A stretch of 64,000 nt of DNA from Ceraceosorus guamensis (lineage: Eukaryota > Basidiomycota > Exobasidiomycetes > Ceraceosorales > Ceraceosoraceae), in assembly GCF_003144195.1 (NCBI RefSeq), contig NW_020290010.1:248001-312000 (forward strand). The letters run 5' to 3'. Below, piece by piece: positions 1 to 10,910 of the stretch. Every line of letters starts with the position of its first letter. The stretch's first letter is position 1. Below the pieces are notes generated by a model, which was not told the origin of the DNA, did not search any database, and saw nothing but the letters and a program-made list of their open reading frames with translations. A program made the translations under genes and the position numbers.

Positions 1-1
1 G

Positions 2-56
2 GGGTCGTATGAGCGGGTCAGAACTCCTTCTTCGAGCTCGAGAAGGAGCGTGACAC

Positions 57-88
<32 letters not shown>

Positions 89-289
89 GATGACACGCCC
101 ACGATGCTGGCGCGACGCCGGGTGGAATCCGTTTCCATCTCTCGCCCTTCGCACTTGTCTGTCGGAGCAGCGCAACGTCGAAAGTCGAGCACGTTGCTTG
201 TGGATGCGAAGATGGCGCGCAGCTATGGACCTACTGGTACACTGCTGAATCTCTCCGACGTCGCCGCCCGTCATCCACCGAATGCTTGA
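2..289 (+). CDS. 3' end of an unidentified low-complexity protein (5' end outside window)
   Basis: The frame is open from the first bases and ends at a TGA at 287-289, giving the last 95 residues of a protein that starts outside the window. The visible part is rich in Ser, Arg and Pro, contains a run of nine or so glycines encoded by a (CGG)n tract at about 59-86, and then basic Ser-rich sequence with RRR and RRKSS patches that look like phosphorylation sites. No domain is visible, so no function is assigned. The next gene on the same strand starts about 750 bases later. The only in-frame start-like codon here is a GTG at 50, which is not a credible eukaryotic start, so the true start must be upstream. 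Coding is supported mainly by the continuous frame and composition. Confidence 0.55.
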
Positions 290-1045
290 TGCTCTATGTA
301 TTTTGAAACCCGCTTTTGCCCCTCGTATCGCCCTGGACACTCCCTTGTAATTTGTACCCTGCACGCCTGTGAATCGTCTTCTTGTCTTCTGTGTGTCGAG
401 CATTGCACCTGCACTATGACTCTATACAATCAGTCCCGCAAGAATGCAACCTCACGACTGAAGGACCGTTGTCCTTGCTTCTCAACTAGTGACGCATGAT
501 GAAGCTTGGCCGGTCGTCAAAGCTGGTCTCATCAGGTACGTGTTACTTTTCGACGCGCCCAACACGAGGCCAATACGCGTCGCCCGCGCGCATGCTGCTG
601 CTCTGCTGCTATGGACGCGGTGCATGATTGTAAATCCGAAAGGGCCGAACTCGGCACGCCGGCAGTGAAGCGTGTTGTGCCTTGCTGCTGCAGCCATGCG
701 CCAGACTCGGCGTCTTGATGAGGAGCATATATGGGGCTGATGTCCGCGGGCGGCTAGCAGTGCATGGTGTTGCGTGCTCTTAATTAATGTGTGCCGATGA
801 CTCGATCCAACGTCAACCTTGGTCGCTTCTCTGACTCGACAAGAGGAGGAGGATTGATTCTGATATAAAGCTACCACACACAAGAAGATTCATTTGGGCA
901 TCGCGCAAGAGTCATGACAGCCCTACGCACGAGTCTCTGGTACTCTTCCAGGATTGTCTCATCCGTCTCCAATTGCGCAAGACCAAGCTTTCATCAACCT
1001 GGCAATAAAGTCATTGCGCTGTCTCCCAGCATAGAGCATAGAGAA
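290..1045. other. Spacer with 3' flank of the first gene and promoter of the methyltransferase gene
   Basis: No convincing gene is seen. A TATA-like element (GATATAAAG) lies at 862-870, shortly upstream of the methyltransferase. Several short frames on both strands have no coding character. An in-frame ATG at 914 could extend the methyltransferase by 44 residues. Confidence 0.6.
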
Positions 1046-2485
1046 ATGTCATCGGTCGTAGACAAGGTCTCGTCTGCAACGAGCAGCGCCGTCGAAGCTG
1101 TGACGTCGCGTTTGACGCCCATGCATCCACTTGCAAGATCCGGCTTCGACCTCTCCGGTGCATCAGGGCTGTACGATCGAGCTCGTCCGTCCTACCCCAC
1201 AGAGGCCATCGAGGCCATCTTGACGGCACCTACTGCTAGAACGAATGGCAAGAAGAGCAAGCTGAGCATCGTAGAGCTTGGCTCGGGCACAGGCATCGCT
1301 ACTCGTGCCCTGCTCGCTCAATCAAACGATAGGATCGCGAAATTGGTGGCTGTAGAACCTAGCACCGGTATGAGACAAGGCTGGGAAACGGCTATTGCTC
1401 CAGTCCGGCAAACCTTGCACGACGTCGAGCTCAAGACTGTTGATGGTGCTTTCGAGAACATCAATGCTGGTCATGACAACGATATTGTGCTCGTGGCGCA
1501 AGTGAGTACAGAGATGATGGTGCCGCGTGTTGAAAGTGATCTTTGGTGGCTGTTGACCGAATGCTTGTGTCTTGGTCCAAGGCCTGGCACTGGACGCGCG
1601 ACTTTTCGAAAGCAATCGCCGAAATTTCCTCCACCCTAAGGCCTGGCGGAGGTATGTTGATTGGCGTCTTTGTGGCGCGTACCAAGGGCCTCGAGAGGAC
1701 GCTCAACGGTGATTCTTCCTACAGTGTTTGCTCTGATGTGGAATCTCGAGGACCGAGATGCTGGTGAGTCAAAGGGTCCAGGTGTGCGCTTTTCCTGGAA
1801 GGTCCAAGGTGATGATGACGTCTGCTTCACTTAGCTTCCTGGGTTGCTGGCCTCAGAGATCACTACGAGCAGTATGAGAACGACACACCCCAATGTAGGT
1901 ACCTTGCAGAATTCCAAATCTGTTGCTATAATAGCGACAGGCTGACAGAGTCATGAGCCCTCCGTAGACCGCCGAATGCTCTGGCGTGAGCCAACATATG
2001 CCGCTCCAGCGCTGAAAGATTTCGATCACCTCCAGCCATTAGCTTTCTCTCGCGAGCTGCCAACGACCATCGAAGGTGTCACTGACCGACTCTTGAGCAA
2101 GTCGTGAGTGTGCTACATCTTGAGCATCTGCGGCGTAAACCCTCGCTGATGTACGACGTAATGGGTCACTACAGCTACATTTCGGTTCTCGGGGAACCGG
2201 AAAGGACGAAGCTCATTGATAGCTGCCGGAAAGTGGTGGAATCGTCTCCGGACCGTAAATGGCTCGACGAGGAGAAAGGCATCTTTGCCTACGTGAGCAT
2301 CTTGTCTATCGACGTAGGACAAGCACACCCAGTCGTGTCTACGTGCTAAAATTGAGATTTCCCCCTTGCGCTCCCATGTTGCTCAGCCATACAAGACGGG
2401 TCAGTTGTGCTTATGCTTTGATTTCGACTGCCTGCTGACTTGACATTCTCTGCACACAGACTTGCTGTTGTTCCGAAAAAAGTGA
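1046..2485 (+). CDS. Class I SAM-dependent methyltransferase, eight exons
   Basis: Exons 1046-1501, 1582-1651, 1725-1763, 1835-1894, 1968-2103, 2175-2292, 2387-2399 and 2460-2485 join in phase to 305 residues. The SAM-binding motif I reads VELGSGTGIATR near residue 80. It is followed by the acidic end of strand 2, then Q-AWHW, LRPGG and the ALMWNLEDRD strand, which together are typical of the Methyltransf_11/25 family of fungal proteins that methylate an unknown small molecule. The C-terminal part, with SYISVL and EKGIFAYPYKTDLLLFRK, fits the end of this family. Exon 7 is only 13 nt and exon 8 only 26 nt, so the gene is unusually fragmented. The start at 1046 was chosen because MSSVVDKV begins a plausible N-terminus; the in-frame ATG at 914 is the alternative. 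Substrate and compartment cannot be read from the sequence. Confidence 0.88.
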
Positions 2486-3229
2486 AGCAATTGGCCCGAT
2501 GCCGCTTCGAGCAGGGTCAAGAGCACTGCATGACAGCACCTCTTTGAATTGATGGGTCCCCTCCTCGTGATTCACCTCGACGAGGTATCCGCGATGCGAT
2601 TACCGCATACATCTATGCTTCTTGATTGTAGTAGAGGTGCGGACTCTCGTGGTGAAGGCACCTTGCAGAGGTCTCGTTGAGACTGCGAGGGTACGCGTCG
2701 AGTCATAATCAAGTCCCATCGGATATGACGAGCATTGCCAAGTATAGGCCGCATCAACGGGTCGCATGGAGCTGTGGAGCTAGCTTCGGCGCCCGACTAG
2801 AGAGCATCTAGCCTCAGTGTGCTTGTGTTGCCCGTGATTCATCACGATAGCATCTCTTGAAATCCCAAATGATTACCACAATCCAAACGTCAATCTGCAC
2901 GCCGCCAGTCGTTTGTGAGGTGACAGAGTGCCAAGCCTGTGTATCTTGCCGTCACTGCTACCGTTCAGTGATCGTCACTAATTAGACCACGCGACTAATC
3001 ATATCGGTGTCTCCTGATTCTGGCCTCATCGCTGAGATGGCGTGGCGCTCGCCATCGAGATGATCAGAGAAGATCATTTGGCCGATTCGGACAAGGCGCA
3101 TTCGCTGCCCCGCGGCGCCCCTTGGCTTTAGTCGGCCGCGCTTGCCGCTTATCAAGGCTCCGATCTCGAAAGGCTCCGAAATCACTTTTGAAAGTTCCAG
3201 AAGGCATGCTGCGTGCTCAAAAGCGATAT

Positions 3230-3250
3230 CCTGCTGCTGGCAGCAGCAGG
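3230..3250. repeat. Perfect CTG/CAG inverted repeat
   Basis: Ten-base arms, CCTGCTGCTG and CAGCAGCAGG, flank a single G and would form a perfect hairpin in either strand. It lies in non-coding sequence. Confidence 0.8.
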
Positions 3251-3880
3251 GTATGAAAGTCGTGAGCAGATCAGAATCGCGAGGTCAGCGCAAGGGCAGC
3301 GACCCTTTGTTCTGCGCGCTGTTCTGGTCAAACAGAAAAGGTTCACAGCTGCTGCCATGCGCCGTGGTCAAACGTGAATGCGGCGCTACACGTTGACGCA
3401 GAAGCGGTGGTGCGCAGTCAGGAGCGCATTGCATGGGTGATGATAGCGCGATGCAAGTCATTTGTGATTGATAGCTGTTCGCGATTTGAAGAGAAGAAAG
3501 GTACAAGCATGATCGGACGGCTGTTCAGCGTGTAAATGAAAGCAAGACGAATGCGAAGTTCAGAAGAGGTCGGGCGCAGCAAGCATGAATCGTGAATGAT
3601 ATCATGATTCGGCGTCGTGCGAGTCAGAGTGTCGCCCATATACTGTATCCTTCGGCGTGATCAAATCAAGTCAATTCGCTGATGGTCGAAGATTCAAGAT
3701 TGACTTGTGCAAGGCGCGGGCAAGACTCACACGCTCTTCCACCATAGAAGACTCGATTCATAACTGTTGCTAGCGCGGAGGATCGTGTACCGAAGTGCAT
3801 CATTGCATGGGCATTAGAGAACCATGCGCGAAGGTCTGCGCTCTCACTGCCTCCACGCGCTGCTCTCAGCGCAGCCCACT

Positions 3881-3902
3881 TGCTGCTGCTGCAGCAGCAG
3901 CA
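3881..3902. repeat. CTG/CAG palindrome followed by further CAG units
   Basis: A run of TGC triplets meets a run of GCA triplets, giving a perfect self-complementary stretch of 22 bases with additional CAG units up to about 3909. It is similar in kind to the one at 3230-3250, about 650 bases away. Confidence 0.75.
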
Positions 3903-6900
3903 GCAGCAGAAAAGACAAGCAAACGTTCCTACCATGTGAAGCATGCGGGCCGCCTCGCTTGCTCATCGTGCCAAGCTCAGACCACCGTCCGAGTGGCGCG
4001 CAAAACTATCAGGCCGCTGGATGGCGTGCCAAGGCTCGACAAAAGGCACGTGCTGCATGTCAACCTTTTTGGCTGAGTGGCTTTGCTTTGTCGGCGGGAC
4101 GAGAAGCCGGAAGTGAACGGGGAGGGTTGTGGCTGCATCGTCGCACGGAGCCATCTACGCGCCGCTGCGACAGGCGTGTGGGCGAGGAGCGATCACGAGT
4201 CGAGCCTGCTGCACCACGACAGGAGCTGTAATCGTGAATCGTGAATGTGGGGCTCGATCGCATCGCCACTTCATCCTCAAGCGCTTCGACGCGAGCTCGT
4301 TCAAGGGTTCACATTCACAATCGAAACCAACACGTATTCGCATGGTACCACATCGCTCGCAAATCTTGTGAGCGGCTTGAAGGCGAGAAGCACGCAGCTG
4401 GTGTACATGCTGTTGCGACCCGAGCACGGGTCGCTTTGTGAATCTCGTTCCCATCGACACCTCTCATGACCAAGCCGGAGCGAGCTGCTACTCGTCGGGC
4501 CGTTTCAGGCATCGCGCCACGCGGACCTTGCGCAGAGCAGCGAAGTCGGGGCTCAGTCTGCTGGGTGGGAGATGAGCCATCCCTTCATTGGTGTTTCGAG
4601 TGGAAAAGTATTGCCCCTGCGCCTTCAAGCGCCTGGGTCGCTGCCTCAACATGGAAATGTTCCTCTCGGCGTCTGGGCTCGACTCCTAGCGAGCGCAGAT
4701 CACAACGAACGAAGCTGCTCAAGAGCCTCGCAGCGGTTCGGCACGGCAGCTCGTCGCCTTTCGCGAAGAAGACGTGCTCTTGGATCCCTGTGAACGTTGG
4801 CTTGGGCTGACCTCAAGGCGTGACCCTCTACAGCCAGCCGTGCGCGTGGAAAGGAAAATCACGAATCGAGCTCGATCCCATGCTGACTGCCAACTCAGTA
4901 GTTAGTAAGTAGTGGTCAGTCACGATTGGTGCATGACGTGATTCTTTCGATGTCGTCGGCGTGACCTTCAGCGACCTTCGCAGGGTCAGGCAAACGACCT
5001 TCGCAGATGTGTCAGACTCGTCCCGCTACATCGTAGTCCAGGAAACGTCCTCCCCTATCGCAGCACTCAAGGCTACGTTGCGCAAATGCAAGGCAGCTCG
5101 GGCCGTTTAGCATAACGCCGGAGTCGATCAATGCTACGATAGGGGGGCCGTGCTGGCGGCTTATCGATGTCCGCGCACGAAGATTATCTATCGTCATTCA
5201 ACGTTCGAGCCGATGAGCAAATGCGCAGCTCGAGGAGCACGACATGTGGAGCTACTGCTTGCTCATCTCGCGACTCCTTGCGAAGGAGAGGAGAGTTTGT
5301 TTGTTCATCATCAAAGCACTTTTGACTTTAGCCTAGCGCGCCTACAAAGACTGCTTGCTGCCTCTATCCGTACGGCCTTCTCCTCGGCTCGCATCGTTGT
5401 ATGTGGGGCATCGCTGAGGAGTGAGGTGCGTTTGAGTGGGGCAAGCGGTACTGGAAGGCCGATGCGAGTCAGGGAGTGTGCGTCATGGCGTGCGCATACG
5501 AGGGAGGGACCCTACGGCACGTTCGTGCTGTGGGTGACAACGGAGGCGACCCTCAAGCGGGGTGTCCACTGCCGATGCCGGTTACGCAGCTAAGTGCATG
5601 AAGACGCATGGCAGCAGGTGATCATGCACTGCTCGCCATCCACCCCTCTACCATGCAAGCACGTCTTGCAGAAGGACTGCACACCGCGGTATGCTAGCTG
5701 GTTCTACGCTGCGCTTTCGCAAAGATCCACGGCTCAGAAGAGCGTGGCGGTGCCAAGCTGCCAGGGTGGCGCCTCGCTTCGCTTCGGTATGCCAAGTCAG
5801 AAGTCAAGCACGTTGCTGTCGAAGGTGCGCGTTACCTTGCGTGAACTTAGGCATGCACCGCTGCATTGGTCTCGATGGGGTGCATTTGTGTGTGAGTCCA
5901 AAGTTGCGGCGCCGCGTATCTCGTTATCTAGTGCAGTATACGTACTTAGCTGAGCGACAAGCCAGTCGTGAGTGTGTGAGCACCGTCGATGGCGCTCTGC
6001 TGGTGTGAGCACAGGTCAAAGCGACGTGACGACACCGGCAAGATGCGGAGATAGGTAAAGGCTTGGTGCCGTCAAGAAGAAAGCAAGAAAGGATCGTTGA
6101 AACGGCCGTGAAATCACGCCTTCGCAGCACGCGCGGCGGTCATCATCAGCAATCGTCATGCATGCCGCGGCCGCGTTGATGATGTGGAGACATGCTGCTG
6201 CTGATGAGGTTATTGGACTCACACTGTGTGAATGTGCAGGCGCTGCTGCTGCGATGCTGAAGATGATAATCGCGCACGGCTCGAGGGGAAGTGCCTGCGA
6301 ACCTCGCGCACCCTAAAGTATGCTGCCAACGCCCTGCATGACGCTCAAGACCTGCAGCAAGACAAAAGGGCCGCCCCTCCTTTTCCCCTCTGCCCCCACC
6401 CGCTGCCCCCCTCTGAGCTGCAGCTAGATGCGCCTGCGCGCGGTTCCACACGCAATCTTGAATCGCAATCCGATATTCACGATTTGTTGTATACATAGGT
6501 GATATGCAGCTTTGGCATCTCCTCTTGAAAGCAAGCCATGCAGCGATGGCGCCATGATAGCGATCTTTGTATTCGGCCCTATGCGGACATTTCACCCTTG
6601 CCTGCGTGGAACCCTTTGGCTCACCCACATTTTTTCTTTTGAATATTCATGATTTCGTGATCGCGACCCATGCTGAGCTGACTCGACGGCCTGTGCTGTG
6701 CGATGCGGTGTGTGCCGTGCAGGGTGACTTAACCGACACCCACTTGCGAATGTGGCATCACAATTGATTCGCATTCTTCTTCGGCACGACCTCATTTTGA
6801 CTCTCGACAACCTCAAACACGCTCCCCCAAAGTAGTACATTCTCGGCGGTCTCATAGCGCCGATACTTCATCTCCTCCAATTTGTGGTCATACTCTCACC

Positions 6901-7045
6901 ACAAGCCCTTGGAAATTTTCGTGCGCACACACCCACAGACGCGTTATTGGCCCACTCCTTAGGAGCCGTCCCCTAATTTACCACACGCAAGGTCTCCCCC
7001 TTTCCTTGAACCACCAATCTGCCACTCGCAGAGCCCTCACCGCGC

Positions 7046-7053
7046 CATATAAG
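7046..7053 (+). promoter_or_regulatory. Possible TATA element upstream of the Ecl1-like gene
   Basis: CATATAAG lies about 115 bases upstream of the ATG at 7162, in a pyrimidine-rich promoter-like stretch. This is position and consensus only. Confidence 0.3.
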
Positions 7054-7161
7054 AAGGTCCGACGTTCCCAGTCCAAGTCGCCACATGGTTACTTGAGTCG
7101 AGCAGCCGAGGCAGCTCTATCAAACACGTCAGCCAGCCGCGTCGGACGCGGTCGGCCCAGC

Positions 7162-9568
7162 ATGGCTAGCATCGTCGCTCGCTCCTTCACACATTTCCGC
7201 AGGCGGACAGAGTCGACGGAGATGCCCTCGACACCGGCCAATGAGCATGCAGGATGGATAGACGATGAGATCTGTGCCAACTGTGGAAGCGCAGTCCAAG
7301 GTGCCAGGCTCTACTGTTCCGACGCCTGCAGGGAGGGGGATGCTCAACCACGCAGTGGTCAGCACCTCGCTTGCGGGTCCATTGGAGCGGAGCAAGAAGG
7401 ATCTCCTGCCGCTCTGGCCGTGGCTGGTCCCAGCATTCTGTCAGCTGCCAACGCAGCGACAGTCTCACCGGCGACTAGGCCATCTCATCTGCACAGCGCT
7501 GACTCGTCTGCGCCAGCACTCGCCAAACGCGACGGTAGGCCTGCAGCTGCTGACGAGTTCGAGCACAAGTTTCGCTACCCATGCCCGCCCTCACCTCATT
7601 TCCTGGCTCGCTACAAGACATCGGCTTTGACATCGCCAGCTCTGACGGCCTTGGAGAGAAGCTTGCCGCGTGGATCCGAAGCGCTGGACGATGTCGCAGA
7701 CACTACATCAGCCTCAATCTCCTCAAGCGACGACAGCGTTTCAGCCGTCGCTGATCGAGCACAAAATAGGAGGAGCTCATCGCGCAGCACCTTCTCATCA
7801 GCGTCTGACAACTTTTCAACGGTGCCAAGCACACCGTCTCCCGCAGTGTGTGCGCAGGATGACGACTTGGACGACTTTGAGCCTTCCTCTCTTGTGCTCC
7901 CGCCCAGCGTCAAGCCTGCCAGCACAGTGCTGCTCAAGTCTGCTTCTAGAGACAAGGCGACCGTTCAAAACTCCCCCGCCCTTGTTGCGCAGCAGCATGT
8001 GGCACCCTCATCGGCTGCCATTTCGCCAAGTCTCTCGCGAAAGTCGCCGTCTTCTCATCACGCAACACCAAAATCGCCTCCAGCTTCCTCGTCTGCGACC
8101 TCGACGGCCACCATGCGCTACGCAAGAAGGCCAAGCAGGACCAATCTTCCTCCGCCCGTTCTCTTCACCTCACCGGCGTTGACTGCAGTACAGCGTGTCG
8201 CAAGCAAGGCTAGCCCCGCCGACGCAGCCCTGCGAAAAGAACAGCGTACCATCAAGCGCAAGTCTCTCGCCGACGTGGAAAATCTCGTCGCTCAATCTGC
8301 AATGCCTCAGACCCAAAAGCCAACGGGTCGGCGCGCCTCCATAAAGATGGACACCTTCACCTCGCCAATCATGTTTGCTCGACGTTCTTCCACATCGACC
8401 GCAGCGACTTCGGACGTTACCGTCAATGCGATGCCTATGCTTACGGGCAAGCCTGGGTCCAAAAGCCCGGATCAAAGCGTCTCGGCAGCCAGCTCGGCAG
8501 GAAAGACATTGCGCGCTATGTCGCCTCAGACGCCAACTAGGGCACTGGCCGGCGTCGTTTGTGGGCGTCCAGGGTGAGTTTCTTGCTATCATACTCAGCG
8601 CTTGCTTCAGTCTCGGTGTTGATTGAATGGATTTTTGCTCGCGCAGATGCCGAGGTCCAAACACGAACCGCGTTCCCTTGGAGTCGAATCCCTCCAGCTG
8701 GAATCCGACTTTCTCGCGGGAAAGGAGATCTACTGTGTCTCCTGAGCCGGTCCTTGGACGTCCTGTCAGGCCCAAGGCGCACGGTGAAGGGCACATACAC
8801 AGCGCTCGCGCGGGCCTTTCAGGACCTATGGAAGAGAGCCAAGACGATCTTATCACTCCCGGCAAGCCTCAACTGTCTGCACGTGCGGCCAAGGCTGGCC
8901 TGTTCATGACTCCAGCATTGAAGCCTGCGACTAGTACTGCTGAGGCAGTCGCGCAACAGGCTGCACAGCGTGAAAATGCGCCCGCAGGGCTCGCTAGCTC
9001 ATCATCCGCCGAGAAGCTGGAGAGCTACAGCAGGAATCAACGCGCTTCCTATCGACGCCCCTCCTCTCCGCCCGCCAGAGGCCGGTCGCATGCGCGAGGA
9101 CAGAGCAGCACAGCTCGTCGCAGCCCCAGTCCCAAGCGCTTGAATGCTCGGCGAGGAGTTTCTGAGGATTCCTTCTCTTCCCGAATGAGCATGTCAAGTA
9201 CAACACGCGGGTCGCGACAGCTTTCAGCGGAGCGCTCGGAGCCAAGCACCGAGCGAGGTCGTACCTCCACAGTTCGCACGCGCGGTGAACTCAGATCAGC
9301 TTCGCCTTCGGTCGAGACCCATCAGGATTCTGTCAAAGAGAGAAGAGGCCGAAGCCCGACTGCTCGTCAATCGTCTGTCTCAGCTCGACGCGACTCGCGT
9401 CGTCGGACGTCAGCAAATCGCGATATCAAAGTCGAGCCTGGCCAGGATCTGGTCAACTTCAAAACGTCAGCATCGACGGTGAGCCTGCCCGGTCCTAAGG
9501 CGCCTTTGCGGTCGATTGACTCGGTGGCCGAACAAGGCTACGACGATGTCGATCTCGAATTGGAGTGA
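7162..9568 (+). CDS. Ser-rich disordered protein with Ecl1-like Cys4 zinc motif
   Basis: Two exons, 7162-8573 and 8647-9568, join in phase to 777 residues. Near the N-terminus are C38-x2-C41 and C52-x3-C56 with the pattern CANCGSAV...YCSDACREGD. This resembles the Cys4 zinc-binding box of the Ecl1 family (fungal chronological lifespan regulators). The rest is predicted to be disordered: a Ser/Pro/Ala-rich centre and a C-terminal third full of RS, RR and SP pairs, ending in an acidic DDVDLELE. A short motif of the type (T/F)TSPALTA(L/V) occurs near residues 156 and 336, with weaker forms (TSPIMF, MTPAL) elsewhere. These look like repeated phospho-sites or docking sites. The frame is open upstream of 7162, but without an ATG, so 7162 is the first credible start. 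Family assignment rests on the Cys4 box alone; the protein is far longer than yeast Ecl1. A nuclear regulatory role is inference. Confidence 0.75.
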
Positions 9569-10910
9569 ACACGTCGCATTCTGGCCTCGATCATCACATC
9601 CGGACGCACCCAACCCGTGCCATCACACATCCTTTCCCAGCACTGCATTTCCCCATCATCTTACCTCTTTCAAACCCACTATTATCACGCCAAACGTTCA
9701 CGCCTTCCAATCGCCCTCAAAGAGCAATCAAAACAAACCGATTTCGATCAACTCAATGTATCCCGCAACTCTGGACCTCAATGAATTTCACCGTCTTTCA
9801 CAAGCACGCTGCAAGCCTCTCTTCCTCCACAAATCCCCACTGCTCCATCTTCGAGTGCCTTGGTACATTACACCCTGCACTCCTCAAATCAGCACAAAAA
9901 AGGCCTGTGCGTGCCGTGCACACACGCTACTCCACCACGCAATGGCATCCAAACGAGAATAACATACTTCCTCGCCTGACACGCAGACTGTGAGAGTATG
10001 CTTGATGCAAAACTTTTGAAAGGCGTGCTGTCGAGTGGATGCCATGATGTGTGGCGGACTTGGCCGGCTTCGAAATGTCCGAGGATCATGACGTGGTGGC
10101 TTGCTGAAATCGACGTCAATTGAAGCAGAGCTTCCACGCAAACCCAGAGTCGCAGGTAGTTCGGATACTCCGAAGTTCAGGGTCAGGGTCCTTGTAAGCC
10201 ACAAATTTTGCTTTGTGAATGCTGGTGATCGATTTGCTCAGCACGATGCGGGCATACAAAACGATACCTCCTCGTGAAATGGTACAGTCACGAGCCACGA
10301 TCACGCTTGCGGTGTAAGCGAGGTGCATGGCTTGCGAGGGTGCATGCAGGCAAGGCATGCCGAATGATGCAAGCGGTGCCGCGCTCTTGACGCGCGGTGG
10401 CTTTGTGAGGCAAGCAGGGCGCGTCCCCCTCCACCTTACACCATAAGGTGTGGATTTGTGAAATGACGAATGCAGCTGCAAGATCGAGAAGCCACATGCT
10501 GAGGATTTGACACTCACACTGCGACTCACGCGATTCGACCAATATCCTGCGTCCGACGGACAGTCACATGTGCGATCCTTTGTGACCAGAAGCCGCATTC
10601 GTGAATGATGAGCCTCGCTCAGCAGTCTAGTCGGTCGGGTCATCGAGCGGCTCCTTTCAAGTGAAGCTATAGCTTAGTCACGTGAGGGAAGATGTCATAC
10701 TCTTGAGCGTTCGAATCAAACACCCCAGCTCTTGACGGAGACACTTCTCTTCCATACACGACGCACCCACGTAGCATTCAAAGCAGAGTGGTGTGCGACT
10801 AACAACGAATGAACTCTCTCGTACATTGACGATAATATTGCGTGCGCATCATTTCGAGCACCGTCATTCTGGTGTGCGACACATGGTCCCAGATTCTTAC
10901 ATGAATTTTC
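9569..10910. other. Convergent spacer between the Ecl1-like and Hrp1-like genes
   Basis: The first 330 bases are C-rich and probably the 3' UTR of the preceding gene. The rest holds only short frames without coding character, and a copy of the dispersed word near 10600. Confidence 0.6.

Larger units (their letters stand above)
2486..7161. other. Long gene-empty spacer (4.7 kb)
   Basis: Many short overlapping frames occur on both strands, but none has an extended coding pattern, a recognisable domain or spliceable neighbours. It holds two CTG/CAG palindromes (3230-3250 and 3881-3902) and several copies of the dispersed ATTC-GATT type word, for example at 3584-3610, 4230-4247 and 6475-6484. 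The right end (about 6770-7160) is pyrimidine-rich and includes a TATA-like CATATAAG at 7046-7053; it is probably the promoter and leader of the next gene. Confidence 0.6.

Noticed and set aside
3795-4231. Overlapping plus-strand frames of 93 and 135 codons
   Set aside because: They cross a CTG/CAG palindrome and have no protein-like pattern; frames on the other strand are equally open.
6146-6628. Minus-strand frame of 160 codons
   Set aside because: Arg/Ala/His-rich composition typical of chance frames in GC-rich DNA; no ATG context, domain or splice partners.
7006-7161. In-frame extension of the Ecl1-like gene upstream of 7162
   Set aside because: It starts with TTG and has no ATG; upstream TATA-like element lies inside it.
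10116-10643. Minus-strand frame of 175 codons
   Set aside because: No domain, mixed composition, lies in the convergent spacer.
10700-10720. GTTCGAATC words considered as tRNA T-loops here and elsewhere
   Set aside because: Flanking bases do not pair as a T-stem and no acceptor or anticodon arms were found.
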